The notes: generated by a model not told the origin, from the sequence alone. Positions 11,986-21,252 are shown, numbered from the stretch's first letter. The stretch is DNA of 64,000 bases from Branchiibius hedensis (GCF_900108585.1 NZ_UESZ01000001.1:620001-684000); one strand, 5' to 3'. Numbers and translations: made by a program.

Positions 11986-12816
11986 GTGCGTACTCGCGTG
12001 ACGTTGATCTTCATGAGCATCCTGGCTCTCGTTTTCGGTGCGGCACTGGTGAATCCCGGTGCTGCCCATGCCTCGACACCGAAGCCGGGCTGGTACCTCG
12101 CGCTTGGTGACTCCCTTGCCGCTGGCTACCAACCCGGACTGGGCGACAACAAAACCGGTGGCTACGTGGGTCGGGTGGCGGCCGCGCTCAACGCACCGCT
12201 GACCAACCTCGCGTGCTCGGGCGAGACGACCAGCAGTTACCTGGGTAAGACGGCGAACCGTTGCTACCCGGGCAGCAGCCAGGACGCCGCCGCCGTTGCG
12301 TTCCTCGACGCTCACGCCGGCACGGCCGGTGTCATCACGATCGACGTCGGCGCCAACGACATCGACTCCTGTGTGCCCGGTGGCCAACTGGACCTCACGT
12401 GCGTCGGCAACGGCCTGGGCACCGTGGGCACCAATCTGCCGGCGATCCTGGCCACGCTGCGCCAGCACGCGCCCACCTCCCGGATCGTGGTGCTGAACTA
12501 CTACAACCCGTTCCTGGCGGCGTACCTGCAGCCGTCCACGAAGACGGTCGCCATCTTGTCGATGCCGCTGGCCAGCGTGCTGAACACCATCATCGGTGTC
12601 TCATCGGCCAGCGTCGGCGGTCGCACCGCCAACGTCGCCGGGGCGTTCGACAGCAACAACATCTGGACCCGCACGACCGTGCCCGGCATCGGCAGCGTGC
12701 CGACCAACGTCGCCCGGATCTGCTCCTGGACCTGGATGTGCGTGCGCGGGGACATTCACGCCAACGACACCGGCTACGCCACGTTGGCCCAGGCGGTGCA
12801 ACAGCAACTGGGTTGA
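11986..12816 (+). CDS. Secreted SGNH/GDSL-family hydrolase
   Basis: 276-residue exported esterase/lipase-like protein. A Sec signal peptide of about 29 residues (hydrophobic LIFMSILALVFGAALV, AHA-S cleavage region) precedes block I ALGDSLAAGY (nucleophile Ser), block III GANDID (oxyanion Asn) and block V DIHANDTGY (catalytic His with Asp). Several Cys residues (near SCVPGG, TCVG, ICSWTWMC) fit extracytoplasmic disulfides. Start is GTG at 11986 after GGAAGGA at about 11968; ATG at 12013 is an in-frame alternative that would shorten the signal. A strong hairpin follows. Substrate unknown. Confidence 0.85.
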   Translation: MRTRVTLIFMSILALVFGAALVNPGAAHASTPKPGWYLALGDSLAAGYQPGLGDNKTGGYVGRVAAALNAPLTNLACSGETTSSYLGKTANRCYPGSSQDAAAVAFLDAHAGTAGVITIDVGANDIDSCVPGGQLDLTCVGNGLGTVGTNLPAILATLRQHAPTSRIVVLNYYNPFLAAYLQPSTKTVAILSMPLASVLNTIIGVSSASVGGRTANVAGAFDSNNIWTRTTVPGIGSVPTNVARICSWTWMCVRGDIHANDTGYATLAQAVQQQLG

Positions 12817-12824
12817 GCCTCGCC

Positions 12825-12850
12825 GTCCGGCCGGTGTGCACCGGCCGGAC
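12825..12850 (+). terminator. Hairpin after the SGNH hydrolase gene
   Basis: Perfect 12-bp inverted repeat GTCCGGCCGGTG/CACCGGCCGGAC separated by two bases (effective loop larger), 9 bases after the stop, no T-run. It separates the hydrolase from the FAH-family gene that starts 37 bases later. Confidence 0.7.
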
Positions 12851-12886
12851 TGCGTGGTCCGGGTCGGGGCCTCGTACCCTGCTGAT

Positions 12887-13660
12887 ATGCGAATTGCGCG
12901 GTACACCGATGGCGGCGACCCGACGTACGGCTTGGTCGATGGTGCAGGGCAGAAGATCGCCCAGATCAGCGGTGACCCGCTCTACACCAAGATCGAACTC
13001 ACCGGGGTCACCACGACCGTTGACGAGGTTCGGCTGCTGGCACCGGTCATCCCGCGCTCCAAAGTGATCGGGATCGGTAAGAACTACGCCGAGCACGCCC
13101 GGGAGATGGGCGGTGAGGCACCGGCCCAACCGCTGATGTTCCTGATCCCGAACACCGCCGTGATCGGCCCGGATGACCCGGTCGTCATGCCCCCGGCCAG
13201 CGAACGGGTCGACTACGAGGGCGAGCTCGCCGTGGTGATCGGCCGGCTGTGCAAGGACATCGAGCCCGACGAGGCCGCGAAGGTCATCTACGGCTACACC
13301 TGCAGCAACGACGTCACCGCGCGCGATCTGCAGAAGTCCGACGGTCAATGGTCCCGCGCCAAGGGGTTCGACACGTTCTGCCCACTCGGGCCGTGGATCG
13401 AGACCGACCTCGACGCCAGCGATCTGCGCTTGGTCACCCGTCTGGACGGTGCGGTGGTCCAGGACGGCACCACCGCCGACATGATCCACGACATCCCCGC
13501 CCTGATCTCGTACGCGTCCAAGGCGTTCACGCTGCTGCCGGGCGATGTGATCCTCACCGGTACCCCGTCCGGAATCGGCCCGGTTCAGCCCGGCCAGCGG
13601 GTGGAGGTCGAGATCGAGGGCATCGGCACCCTGGGCAACCCGTTTGTCCAGCACGACTGA
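12887..13660 (+). CDS. Fumarylacetoacetate hydrolase-family protein
   Basis: 257 residues of the FAH superfamily (2-hydroxyhepta-2,4-diene-1,7-dioate isomerase/acylpyruvase-like). Motifs: [12 protein letters not shown], metal-binding E-x-E in [37 protein letters not shown] and the C-terminal [15 protein letters not shown]. Members hydrolyse or decarboxylate acylpyruvates and oxaloacetate; this one may be a housekeeping metabolite-repair enzyme. ATG at 12887 fits the family start; the longer open frame upstream is the shadow of the hydrolase gene. murI follows after 4 bases. Confidence 0.85.
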   Translation: MRIARYTDGGDPTYGLVDGAGQKIAQISGDPLYTKIELTGVTTTVDEVRLLAPVIPRSKVIGIGKNYAEHAREMGGEAPAQPLMFLIPNTAVIGPDDPVVMPPASERVDYEGELAVVIGRLCKDIEPDEAAKVIYGYTCSNDVTARDLQKSDGQWSRAKGFDTFCPLGPWIETDLDASDLRLVTRLDGAVVQDGTTADMIHDIPALISYASKAFTLLPGDVILTGTPSGIGPVQPGQRVEVEIEGIGTLGNPFVQHD

Positions 13661-13664
13661 GCCG

Positions 13665-14504
13665 ATGGAGCAGGAGCAGGAGCTGGCAACTGCACCCATC
13701 GGCATTTTCGACAGCGGGTACGGCGGGTTGACCGTCGCGCGCGGTGTCCTTGACCAGATGCCGCACGAGTCGATCGTCTACCTCGGCGACACCGCTCACG
13801 CGCCGTACGGTCCTCGACCGATCGCGCAGACCCGGGAGTTGGCCCTTGGCTGTCTCGACCGATTGGTCGACCACGGCGTCAAAGCCCTGGTGATCGCCTG
13901 CAACACCGCATCGGCGGCGATGTTGCACGATGCCCGCGAGCGCTATGACGTACCGGTCGTCGAGGTGATCCGGCCCGCCGTACGCCGAGCCGTCCGGGCC
14001 ACCCGCAACGGCTCGATCGGTGTGATTTCCACCACGGGAACCCACCAGTCGGGCGCCTACCTGGATGCGTTCGCGGCGGCCCCACACCTGGACGTGCAAT
14101 CGCGGCCCTGCCCGCGATTCGTGGAGTTCGTGGAGGCCGGTGTCACCAGCGGTCCGGACCTCTTGGAGCATGCCCACACCTATCTGGAGCCGTTGCGGGA
14201 ATCGGGCATCGACACCCTGATCCTGGGCTGTACGCATTACCCTCTGCTCACCGGCGTGATCTCTTATGTGATGGGGGACGGTGTCACGTTGGTCTCATCT
14301 GCCGACGAAACAGCCAAGGAGTTGTACCGAGTGCTGGCCGACGCCCACATGTTGCGACCCGATGCTCTTCCGGCGCCGAGTCATTCGTTCACCACCACGG
14401 GCGACCCGGAGGTGTTCCGCCGGTTGTCCACACGGTTCCTGGGCTTCGGTGGCGCTCCCGACGAGGTCTACCGGGGCGCCTTCCACCAGGTGGTTGTTTC
14501 CTGA
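13665..14504 (+). CDS. murI: Glutamate racemase
   Basis: Makes D-glutamate for peptidoglycan by cofactor-independent racemization. 279 residues with both catalytic cysteines: IACNTASAA in the N-terminal half and GCTHYPLL in the C-terminal half; substrate-binding [13 protein letters not shown] at the start. ATG at 13665 is 4 bases after the FAH-gene stop; a TTG at 13644 in frame would overlap that gene and is less likely. The TGA overlaps the ATG of the next gene by one base. The order murI, MBL-fold gene, rph, rdgB matches M. tuberculosis Rv1338-Rv1341. Confidence 0.95.
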   Translation: MEQEQELATAPIGIFDSGYGGLTVARGVLDQMPHESIVYLGDTAHAPYGPRPIAQTRELALGCLDRLVDHGVKALVIACNTASAAMLHDARERYDVPVVEVIRPAVRRAVRATRNGSIGVISTTGTHQSGAYLDAFAAAPHLDVQSRPCPRFVEFVEAGVTSGPDLLEHAHTYLEPLRESGIDTLILGCTHYPLLTGVISYVMGDGVTLVSSADETAKELYRVLADAHMLRPDALPAPSHSFTTTGDPEVFRRLSTRFLGFGGAPDEVYRGAFHQVVVS

Positions 14505-15292
14505 TGCGCCTGACTGTCGTGGGCTGTGCCGGCTCGTTCGCCGGACCCGACTCACCCGCTTCCTGTTACCTGGTGCAGGCCCAGCACAAGGGCCGCACGT
14601 GGAACCTCGTGCTCGACCTCGGAAACGGTGCGCTCGGACCGTTGCAGGCGCTGATCGACCTGCACGACATCGACGCGCTCGTTCTCTCACATCTGCATCC
14701 GGACCACTGCATGGACGTGACCGGCCTGTTCGTCGTGCAGAAGTACCACCCGTCCCGCGCGCCGGAGGACACGCGCCGGTTGCCGGTCTACGGTCCCCAG
14801 GACACCGCAGCGCGCCTGGTGCGAGCCAACGCGGTCACCCTGTCGGAATCCAAGGACCCGCACGGGATGGATCCGGAGTTCGATTTCCGGGTGCTCACGC
14901 ACAAGGAGCCGTTCACCGTCGGACCCTTCCGTGTCACGCCGTTCCGGGTGAACCACCCGGTGGAGGCGTACGGCGTGCGCGTCGAAGCCGACGACACGGT
15001 GCTGGTCTACACCGGGGACACCGACGACACCCCGGTGCTCGATGAGCTGTTGACCGGTGCCGACCTCGCGCTCACCGATTCGGCCTACCAGGAAGAGCGC
15101 GACGCCATCTCCGGGATCCACTTGTCGGGGCGGCGGGCGGCGACGGCCGCCGTACGCGCTGGTGACGTGAAACGGCTGATGCTGACGCACATTCCGGTGT
15201 GGAACGACCCCGCCGAGTGCGTCGCCGAGGCCACCGAGGTGTGGCCCGGTGACGTCGAACTCGCCCGCGCGGGTCAGACCTACGAAATCTGA
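14504..15292 (+). CDS. MBL-fold hydrolase, Rv1339-type cyclic nucleotide phosphodiesterase
   Basis: 262-residue metallo-beta-lactamase-fold protein with metal motif [10 protein letters not shown] and further ligands in YTGDTDDTP and LTHIPVWND. Position between murI and rph and overall length match M. tuberculosis Rv1339, reported as an atypical class II cAMP phosphodiesterase; tRNase Z-like enzymes are the other relatives. cAMP turnover is therefore the best guess but rests on synteny and family. Its ATG overlaps the murI stop (TGATG), indicating co-translation. Confidence 0.8.
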   Translation: MRLTVVGCAGSFAGPDSPASCYLVQAQHKGRTWNLVLDLGNGALGPLQALIDLHDIDALVLSHLHPDHCMDVTGLFVVQKYHPSRAPEDTRRLPVYGPQDTAARLVRANAVTLSESKDPHGMDPEFDFRVLTHKEPFTVGPFRVTPFRVNHPVEAYGVRVEADDTVLVYTGDTDDTPVLDELLTGADLALTDSAYQEERDAISGIHLSGRRAATAAVRAGDVKRLMLTHIPVWNDPAECVAEATEVWPGDVELARAGQTYEI

Positions 15293-15320
15293 GCGATCCG
15301 GCCGACCTACGCTGGGAGCC

Positions 15321-16076
15321 ATGACGGTTACCCCACGACATGACGGTCGCGCTGCTGATCAGCTGCGCGACATCCGCATCACCCGCAACTGGCTGGACCA
15401 CGCCGAAGGCAGCGCCCTGATCGAGTTCGGCCGCACCCGGGTGCTGGTCGCCGCCAGCTTCACCGAAGGCGTGCCGCGGTGGCTGAAGGGGCAGGGCACC
15501 GGCTGGGTGACCAGCGAGTACGAGATGCTGCCGCGATCGACCAACACCCGCAGCGACCGTGAGTCCCGCAAGGGCAAAGTGGGTGGCCGCACGCACGAGA
15601 TCTCCCGACTCATCGGGCGCAGCCTGCGCGCCATCATCGACACCAGCGCATTGGGCGAGAACACCATCGTGGTCGACTGCGACGTCCTGCAGGCTGATGG
15701 CGGGACGCGTACGGCGTCCATCACCGGTGCGTACGTCGCGCTGGCCGACGCCGTGGCGGACGCCCGTTCCCGTGGCCTGATCGCCAAGAACGCGAACCCG
15801 CTGACGGACTCCGTCGCGGCCATCAGCGTCGGCATCGTGGGCGGAGTCCCGGTCCTGGACCTGGACTACCCCGAGGACTCCACCGCCGAGACCGACATGA
15901 ACGTGGTGATGACCGGTTCGGGTGGTTTCGTGGAGGTGCAGGGCACCGCCGAGGGTGCCCCGTTCGACCGGGACGAGCTCAATGCCCTCCTCGATCTGGC
16001 CGCCGGCGGGATCAAGACCCTGACCGCATTGCAGCAGGAGGCGCTTGCCGGCGAGGCGCGAGCGCGCCGGGTATGA
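15321..16076 (+). CDS. rph: Ribonuclease PH
   Basis: Phosphorolytic 3'-5' exoribonuclease that trims tRNA 3' ends. 251 residues. Conserved parts: [43 protein letters not shown], and [18 protein letters not shown] forming the phosphate and active site. ATG at 15321 follows GGGAG and fits the family N-terminus; the frame is open upstream without conservation. The last four bases overlap rdgB (ATGA). Confidence 0.96.
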   Translation: MTVTPRHDGRAADQLRDIRITRNWLDHAEGSALIEFGRTRVLVAASFTEGVPRWLKGQGTGWVTSEYEMLPRSTNTRSDRESRKGKVGGRTHEISRLIGRSLRAIIDTSALGENTIVVDCDVLQADGGTRTASITGAYVALADAVADARSRGLIAKNANPLTDSVAAISVGIVGGVPVLDLDYPEDSTAETDMNVVMTGSGGFVEVQGTAEGAPFDRDELNALLDLAAGGIKTLTALQQEALAGEARARRV

Positions 16077-16681
16077 CCCAGCTGGTACTCGCCACGCGCA
16101 ACGTCGGCAAGGTGCGCGAGCTACGGCAACTGGTGTCCCAGGTGCCGCAGTTGGCCGATCTGGAGATCCTCAGCGTGGGGGAGGACTTCCCGCAGGTGGA
16201 GGAGACCGTCGAGAGCGGCGTGACCTTCGAACAGAACGCGTCGCTGAAGGCTCACGCTGTCGCCAGGGCGACGAATCTACCTGCCATTGCTGATGATTCG
16301 GGATTGTGTGTCGACATTCTCGGCGACTGCCCGGGGGTGTTCTCGGCGTTGTGGTCCGGCACGCACGGTGCCGACCAGGCCAACATCGACCTGCTGCTCG
16401 CACAGACGATCGACGTACCCATCGAGCAACTCACCGCACGATTCGTCAGCTGTGTGGTGCTGGCGCTTCCCGACGGCACGCAACGGGTGCACTTCGGTGA
16501 GGTGCGCGGGCACCTGACCCGCGATCAGCGGGGCACCAACGGGTTCGGCTATGACCCGATCTTCGAACTGCCCGACGGTCGGACGTTGGCGCAGGTCACC
16601 GATGCGGAGAAGAACGCCATCTCCCATCGAGGCAACGCCTTCCGCGCGGTGCTGCCCGATCTGGTGACACTGCTGTCATGA
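16073..16681 (+). CDS. rdgB: XTP/dITP diphosphatase (non-canonical purine NTP pyrophosphatase)
   Basis: House-cleaning enzyme removing dITP, XTP and ITP from the nucleotide pool. 202 residues of the HAM1 family: N-terminal [51 protein letters not shown], and C-terminal [15 protein letters not shown]. The start overlaps rph by four bases and the stop overlaps the molybdoenzyme gene by four, so the run from murI to 18249 is probably co-transcribed. Confidence 0.96.
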   Translation: MTQLVLATRNVGKVRELRQLVSQVPQLADLEILSVGEDFPQVEETVESGVTFEQNASLKAHAVARATNLPAIADDSGLCVDILGDCPGVFSALWSGTHGADQANIDLLLAQTIDVPIEQLTARFVSCVVLALPDGTQRVHFGEVRGHLTRDQRGTNGFGYDPIFELPDGRTLAQVTDAEKNAISHRGNAFRAVLPDLVTLLS

Positions 16682-18249
16682 CCACCCACGCCGACCCACA
16701 ACCCAGCGCGCAGACCCGCCGCGACCGCGGCTGGCTGGGTTGGGCGTTGGTCGGCGTGGCGTCAGGCGCGCTCACCCTCGGCGTCGCCGAACTCGTCGCC
16801 GGGGTCATGATCCGCTTCGGTTGGATCGGCGGGACTGGTTCGCCGGTGCTCGCAGTGGGTGAGACGTTCATCGACCACACGCCGGCGTGGTTGAAGACGT
16901 TCGCGGTCAACGTGTTCGGCACCGGGGACAAAGCGGCGCTGCTGACGGGCATGGCGGTCGTGCTCACGGCGCTCGCCGCCGCAATCGGAATCCTGCTGGC
17001 CCGGCGGGCGACGGTGGCCTACCTCGCCTTCGTGCTGCTCCTGGCGATTGCGCTGGCGGCGGTCCTGACCCGACCGGGCGCCTCCGCGACCGATGCCGTG
17101 CCGACGGTGCTGGGCGGTGGGCTCGGGCTGGCGCTGCTGAACGCAGGCCGCTCGCGGTTGCAACCGGCGGCGCAGTGGGCGGCACCGGACCGACGAGCGG
17201 TGTTGCAACTCAGTGCCTTGTCGCTGGTGGGGGCGGGGATCGCGGCTCTGGCCGGGCAAGCGGTCAGTGGGACCACTCGTGCCGTGGCTGCCGCGCGGTC
17301 GGCCTTCCGCGTGCCGACACCGGCGTCAAAGGTGCGGATCCCGAGCGACGCCTCGGTGCGGGTCGCCGGGGTGGTGCCGTTCGTCGTACCTGCGGATCAG
17401 TTCTACCGGATCGACACGGCCCTCAGCCCACCCGAGATCGACCCGGCGACCTGGTCGCTGAAGGTGACCGGGATGGTGGAGCGGGAGGTCACGCTCAGCT
17501 GGGCGGAATTGATCGCCAAACCGTTGCAGGAAGCGGTCGTGACGTTGATGTGCGTCTCCAACGAGGTCGGTGGTGACCTGACAGGGAACGCGGTGTGGAC
17601 CGGTTGGCCGGTGCGCGAGTTGCTCGAGCTCGCGGGACCCAAGGCGGGCGCCGACATGGTGCTGTCCACCAGCGCCGACGGCTGGACCGCGGGCACGCCG
17701 CTGACGGCGCTGACTGACTCGCGCAACGCGCTGCTCGCGCTCGGGATGAACGGTGAGCCGTTGCCGGTCGAACACGGCTTCCCGGTGCGACTGGTGGTGC
17801 CCGGGTTGTACGGCTACGTGAGCGCCACGAAGTGGGTCACGGAACTGAAGGTGACGACGTACGCCGATGACCAGGGTTACTGGACGCCTCGCGGTTGGTC
17901 GGCAAAGGGTCCGGTCAAGACGGGCTCGCGGATCGACGTACCCGCTGATGGGGCAACGGTTTCCGCTGGCAAGGTCGCGGTCGCCGGGATCGCCTGGCGC
18001 CAGCACGTCGGCATCAACGGCGTTCAGGTGCGCATCGACGAAGGGCCGTGGGAGGACGCCAGGCTGGGTGCCGACGTGACCGTGGATGCGTGGCGGCAGT
18101 GGGTGTACGAATGGCAGGCCCCAGCGGGTTCGCACTCGATTGCGGTCCGGGCGATCGATCACACCGGCGCAGTGCAGACCAGTGCCCTGGTCGCACCGGC
18201 GCCGGACGGTGCGACCGGCTGGCACACGATCAACGTCACGGTGACGTGA
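16678..18249 (+). CDS. Polytopic molybdopterin oxidoreductase (sulfite oxidase family)
   Basis: 523 residues. Five predicted membrane helices (about 20-45, 86-107, 111-131, 141-158, 177-195) precede an extracytoplasmic Moco domain (about 225-420) and a C-terminal Ig-like dimerization domain. The probable Mo-ligand cysteine is in LMCVSNEVGGDL. A twin arginine (RR at 172-173) sits just before helix five, resembling the S. coelicolor Sco3746 type, in which early helices use Sec and the last helix with its cofactor domain uses Tat. The electron partner and substrate are unknown. The start overlaps rdgB by four bases. A bidirectional terminator follows. Confidence 0.88.
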   Translation: MTTHADPQPSAQTRRDRGWLGWALVGVASGALTLGVAELVAGVMIRFGWIGGTGSPVLAVGETFIDHTPAWLKTFAVNVFGTGDKAALLTGMAVVLTALAAAIGILLARRATVAYLAFVLLLAIALAAVLTRPGASATDAVPTVLGGGLGLALLNAGRSRLQPAAQWAAPDRRAVLQLSALSLVGAGIAALAGQAVSGTTRAVAAARSAFRVPTPASKVRIPSDASVRVAGVVPFVVPADQFYRIDTALSPPEIDPATWSLKVTGMVEREVTLSWAELIAKPLQEAVVTLMCVSNEVGGDLTGNAVWTGWPVRELLELAGPKAGADMVLSTSADGWTAGTPLTALTDSRNALLALGMNGEPLPVEHGFPVRLVVPGLYGYVSATKWVTELKVTTYADDQGYWTPRGWSAKGPVKTGSRIDVPADGATVSAGKVAVAGIAWRQHVGINGVQVRIDEGPWEDARLGADVTVDAWRQWVYEWQAPAGSHSIAVRAIDHTGAVQTSALVAPAPDGATGWHTINVTVT

Positions 18250-18250
18250 A

Positions 18251-18282
18251 AACGCCCTGCCACCGTCGGGTGGCAGGGCGTT
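18251..18282. terminator. Bidirectional terminator hairpin
   Basis: Perfect 14-bp stem AACGCCCTGCCACC/GGTGGCAGGGCGTT, loop GTCG, between the convergent molybdoenzyme gene (+) and hbhA-like gene (-). A-rich on one flank and TT on the other, so it can serve both strands. Confidence 0.85.
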
Positions 18283-18297
18283 CTCGCGCGATGAGGG

Positions 18298-19014
18298 TCA
18301 GTCGCCGACCTTCTCGGCGGTCGCGGCAGCGGCCTTGCGAGCGCTGGCCGCGGTCTTGCGAGCACTGGTGGTCGCGCCCTTGGTGGCGGTCGCGGTCCGC
18401 TTCGTGGCGCGCTTGGTCGTGGTCGCGGTGCGCTTGGCAGCGGTGCGGGTCTTCTTGACCGCGGTCTCGGCCTCGGCCTTGATGACCTCAGCCTCCTCCT
18501 CGTTCACGGAGCGAACGACGTCGACCAGCTTCTCGGCCTGGTGGCGACCGGTGGTCACCGTGGCCTTCGCGGAGCGCTCGATCTGCTCTGCGGCGGTCTT
18601 GGCGGTGGTCACCGCGCCCTTGGCCTGCGACAGCGTGGTGCCGGCCTGGTCGATGAGCTCCTGGGTCGCACGCTGGGTGCGCACACGCTCGATCAGCTTC
18701 TCGCCGCGGGCGGTGAGGTCCTCGTAGCCCTCGGCCACAGCACCGGTGACGGTCGCGGCCTGGTCGGCAACACCTGCCGGCAGGGCCTTGACGAAACCGA
18801 GCAGCTTGACCGGCAGGTCGCTGGCCTGGTCGGCAAACTCTTCGACCTTGGTCTGCAGCTTGGCCGGCGCGAGGTCGGCACGGGCCTTGTCAGCGCGGGC
18901 GGTCAGGTCGTCAGCGACCTCGCGGACCTTGGCGGCGGCCAGGTCACCGGCACCGACAACGGCGTACAGCGGGCTGGGGTCAACGGAAATCTTCAGGGTG
19001 TCCAGAACGGGCAT
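18298..19014 (-). CDS. hbhA: Heparin-binding hemagglutinin-like (HbhA) coiled-coil protein
   Basis: 238 residues. Residues about 20-170 are alanine-rich, predicted coiled coil (AAAKVREVADDLTARADKARADL and similar heptads); the last 60 are Lys/Ala/Thr repeats (AAKRTATTTKRATKRTATATK) like the heparin- or nucleic-acid-binding tail of mycobacterial HbhA. In M. tuberculosis hbhA (Rv0475) lies beside the XRE regulator Rv0474, as here. Outside mycobacteria this family is better seen as a surface- or lipid-associated, or histone-like, protein; adhesin function is not shown. ATG has AAAGGAGAA upstream. Probably co-transcribed with the XRE gene 23 bases upstream. Confidence 0.8.
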   Translation of the reverse strand: MPVLDTLKISVDPSPLYAVVGAGDLAAAKVREVADDLTARADKARADLAPAKLQTKVEEFADQASDLPVKLLGFVKALPAGVADQAATVTGAVAEGYEDLTARGEKLIERVRTQRATQELIDQAGTTLSQAKGAVTTAKTAAEQIERSAKATVTTGRHQAEKLVDVVRSVNEEEAEVIKAEAETAVKKTRTAAKRTATTTKRATKRTATATKGATTSARKTAASARKAAAATAEKVGD

Positions 19015-19037
19015 GGTGTTCTCCTTTGGGTGGTTTG

Positions 19038-19403
19038 TCAGACGGAGTCGTCGAGGAACGACTCGTACACATCAATCAAGGTCTTGCGCTGTTTGGCGGT
19101 CAGCGCCGGGTCGGCGGCGATCGCAGCTCGTACGTCCATCTCGTGCGCGGTCGTGATGGATCGCTCCTCGTCGAGGATCCCGGCGTGCACATAAAGGGTC
19201 TCCGCCGAAACCTGGAGGGCTTTGGCGATCTGTTGCAGGATTTCGGCACTCGGCTTCTTGACCCCGCGTTCTATCTGCGACAGATAGGGATTGGAGACGC
19301 CCGCCAGCTCGGACAGTTGCCGCAGCGACATCTGAGCGGACTGGCGCTGCTCTTTCAGGAACTCACCGAGAGTCCCTGGTAGCTGCAGCGGGTTGGGGGC
19401 CAT
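19038..19403 (-). CDS. XRE-family helix-turn-helix regulator
   Basis: 121 residues, Rv0474-like. XRE HTH at about residues 12-70 (LKEQRQSAQMSLRQLSELAG, NPYLSQIERGVKKPSAEIL). The C-terminal segment DPALTAKQRKTLIDVYESF is typical of this subfamily. The ATG lies only 6 bases after a good -10 box, so the mRNA is predicted to be leaderless. An inverted repeat within the promoter spacer suggests autoregulation, and hbhA follows after 23 bases. Confidence 0.9.
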   Translation of the reverse strand: MAPNPLQLPGTLGEFLKEQRQSAQMSLRQLSELAGVSNPYLSQIERGVKKPSAEILQQIAKALQVSAETLYVHAGILDEERSITTAHEMDVRAAIAADPALTAKQRKTLIDVYESFLDDSV

Positions 19404-19409
19404 GACTTC

Positions 19410-19438
19410 ATTATGCTTGCTCTAGTTAGCAAATGCAA
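19410..19438 (-). promoter_or_regulatory. Leaderless promoter with internal operator for xre-hbhA
   Basis: On the minus strand: -35 TTGCAT (19438-19433), 17-base spacer, -10 CATAAT (19415-19410), then the ATG of the XRE gene after six bases. The spacer contains TTGCT-AACTAG-AGCAA (19432-19417), a perfect 5-bp inverted repeat. A repressor there would block RNA polymerase; assigning it to the XRE protein itself is inference. Confidence 0.65.
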
Positions 19439-19462
19439 ACTGAAGCAAGCGCAGGCGTCGGA

Positions 19463-21022
19463 TCAGCCCTGGTGGTACCGGATGAGGTAGGGCGCTGCGA
19501 GTGCGGGGATCATCAACAGGGTGACCGGCAGGACACTGCCGGTGGTGAGCCAGCTGATGGCGGCGATGGTGAAGGCGAATGCCCAGAAGCCACTGGAGTG
19601 TCGGACCAATTCAACCGGACCCACCCGCTCACCCACCTTGGGGGTCACGGTGAAGAACGAGCCGCCGACCATGGATTTGATCGACGCTTTCAAGCTGATC
19701 AGGTACATCGACCCGAACAGCAGGGTGCTCATGCCCAGATACTTCGCCAGGCGTCGTTTGCGCATGTGCGGCCAGTGCCAGATGACGTCGTTCATCAGCG
19801 GAGCGAGCAGGAACAGCACGGTCGGCACCAGCATCCACACCGGGAACCGGATGGAACTGTCGCTCACCGGCAGGAACACCACGTTGATCAGGATGTAGAC
19901 GGAGAAGACCGAGGTCAGGGGGAGGGCATAGGTGAACAGGACGATGTCGAGTTTCTCGAACCAGCGCATGTTGGACCGCAGGATGATGCGCGTGTAGTTC
20001 TTGATGAACTCCATGTTGCCCTCGGTCCACTTGCCGTGCCGCTTCTTGAACGCGAGATAGTCCGGCGGGAACTCCTCCTCGCAGACGATGTCCTGGGCGA
20101 ACTCGGTATAGAAGCCGGCATCGCGGGCTGCGATCGAGAAGCAGATGTCCTCGGCGACGACGTGCGGGAAGCCGCCAGCTGCCTCGTAGCACTCCCGGCT
20201 GACCATGGCGCCGTGGCCCAGCAGCGACATGAAGCCGAACCGGCGCTTGATGCTCTGATAGACCGGCCAGTGACTATCGACACCGTGGGCGAACAACGCC
20301 ATGAACTTGTTTCGATTGCGTGTGGCCACGTGGTTCGCCTGGACGATGCCCGCGCCCGGAGCAGCGACAAAGTAGTCGAGGGCTCGGTTGATGAAGTTAC
20401 GCGGGATGATCTCGTCGCTGTCGAGGATGACGAAATAGTCCCAATCAGCCTGCGCAGCAAGGAAGTTGTTCAGGTTGCCGGCCTTGAAGCCGGCGCGATC
20501 CGCGCGTCGCACCACGCGGATCTGTTGGTCGCCTCGGTAGGTGGCTGCGAAGTCATCGATCTGGCGTTGGAACGTCGGATCGTTGCTGTCATCCAGGATG
20601 GCCACGCCGAAATTGAGGTAGTCCTGGTCGATCGACCTGGCGAGGCTGTCGGCGTTGAAGTCGTTGCACGTGCAGTACAGCAGCATGACTCGCGGCAGGT
20701 TCAGCTGGCGCGACGGCGGCGGGTTGAACAACCGATCCTTGAGGTACGCGTGATACGCGATCGGGTAGATCAGGTCCTTGCTCCCGTTGAGCCAGAAGTA
20801 GGCGATGAAGAGCAGGACCGCGCAGGTGAGAAGGCCGAACAGCACGCCGTGGTGGAACTGTGCGGCGATGACGGGTGCGCAGGTCCAGAGCATGGCAGCG
20901 GTCAGGACCATGGCGAGGGCGATGATGAGTCCGTAGAGAACGGTGCTCTTGGGTCCGCGGTCGCGGGTCTGCGGCCTGGCGGTCGAGAGGGTGGGGGGAG
21001 CGACGGATTCGACAGCAGTCAT
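19463..21022 (-). CDS. Processive-type membrane glycosyltransferase, GT2 family
   Basis: 519 residues with two N-terminal helices (about 28-50, 58-78), a cytoplasmic GT-A domain and about four C-terminal helices, the cellulose synthase/hyaluronan synthase layout. Motifs: nucleotide-sugar region with LDDSND, DXD as ILDSDEIIP, acceptor-site VAEDICFS (ED), and KRHGKW in place of the usual Q/RxxRW. It likely polymerises or exports a polysaccharide, product unknown; no PilZ domain is present. A solitary gene, start ATG at 21022. Confidence 0.85.
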   Translation of the reverse strand: MTAVESVAPPTLSTARPQTRDRGPKSTVLYGLIIALAMVLTAAMLWTCAPVIAAQFHHGVLFGLLTCAVLLFIAYFWLNGSKDLIYPIAYHAYLKDRLFNPPPSRQLNLPRVMLLYCTCNDFNADSLARSIDQDYLNFGVAILDDSNDPTFQRQIDDFAATYRGDQQIRVVRRADRAGFKAGNLNNFLAAQADWDYFVILDSDEIIPRNFINRALDYFVAAPGAGIVQANHVATRNRNKFMALFAHGVDSHWPVYQSIKRRFGFMSLLGHGAMVSRECYEAAGGFPHVVAEDICFSIAARDAGFYTEFAQDIVCEEEFPPDYLAFKKRHGKWTEGNMEFIKNYTRIILRSNMRWFEKLDIVLFTYALPLTSVFSVYILINVVFLPVSDSSIRFPVWMLVPTVLFLLAPLMNDVIWHWPHMRKRRLAKYLGMSTLLFGSMYLISLKASIKSMVGGSFFTVTPKVGERVGPVELVRHSSGFWAFAFTIAAISWLTTGSVLPVTLLMIPALAAPYLIRYHQG

Positions 21023-21219
21023 GGGCGTTGGCCTCGAAGTGGGGTCAAGGCGAGGGATTCGTAGAACCCAGCTCGCTACGTCCAGTGCCGCCTCGTCGAA
21101 GCACTGCAGCGCCCAAAACGCTACGGTGGCTGAGCACGGCTAGCCCGGGAATGGGGATTATCGACGTGTGATCTGCCCCACTCTTTTCGACCGCGTCGCG
21201 CGGGTTCGACCAAGGAGAT
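21023..21219. other. Intergenic region upstream of the GT2 gene
   Basis: No gene recognised. On the minus strand GATAAT (21162-21157) could be a -10 box for the glycosyltransferase gene, leaving a 134-base leader, but no matching -35 is clear. No riboswitch fold was recognised. The region ends at the 33-bp tRNA-Leu-derived repeat. Confidence 0.4.
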
Positions 21220-21252
21220 CTTGGTGCGGAAGGCGGGACTCGAACCCGCACG
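21220..21252 (-). repeat. Left attachment repeat: 3' fragment of tRNA-Leu
   Basis: Identical over 33 bases to 23420-23452, covering CCA, the acceptor 3' strand and the T-arm (GGTTCGA region) of tRNA-Leu. The D-arm and anticodon arm are absent, so this is not a tRNA gene but the distal att copy. Confidence 0.85.

Noticed and set aside
19433-21064. 543-codon plus-strand frame opposite the GT2 gene
   Set aside because: The minus-strand product has helices and glycosyltransferase motifs; the plus frame is a shadow.
21023-21219. Riboswitch upstream of the glycosyltransferase gene
   Set aside because: No known aptamer core could be recognised by eye; the stretch is ordinary intergenic sequence.
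21220-21252. Possible second tRNA-Leu gene
   Set aside because: Only the T-arm and acceptor 3' strand are present; no D or anticodon arm follows. Treated as an attachment repeat.
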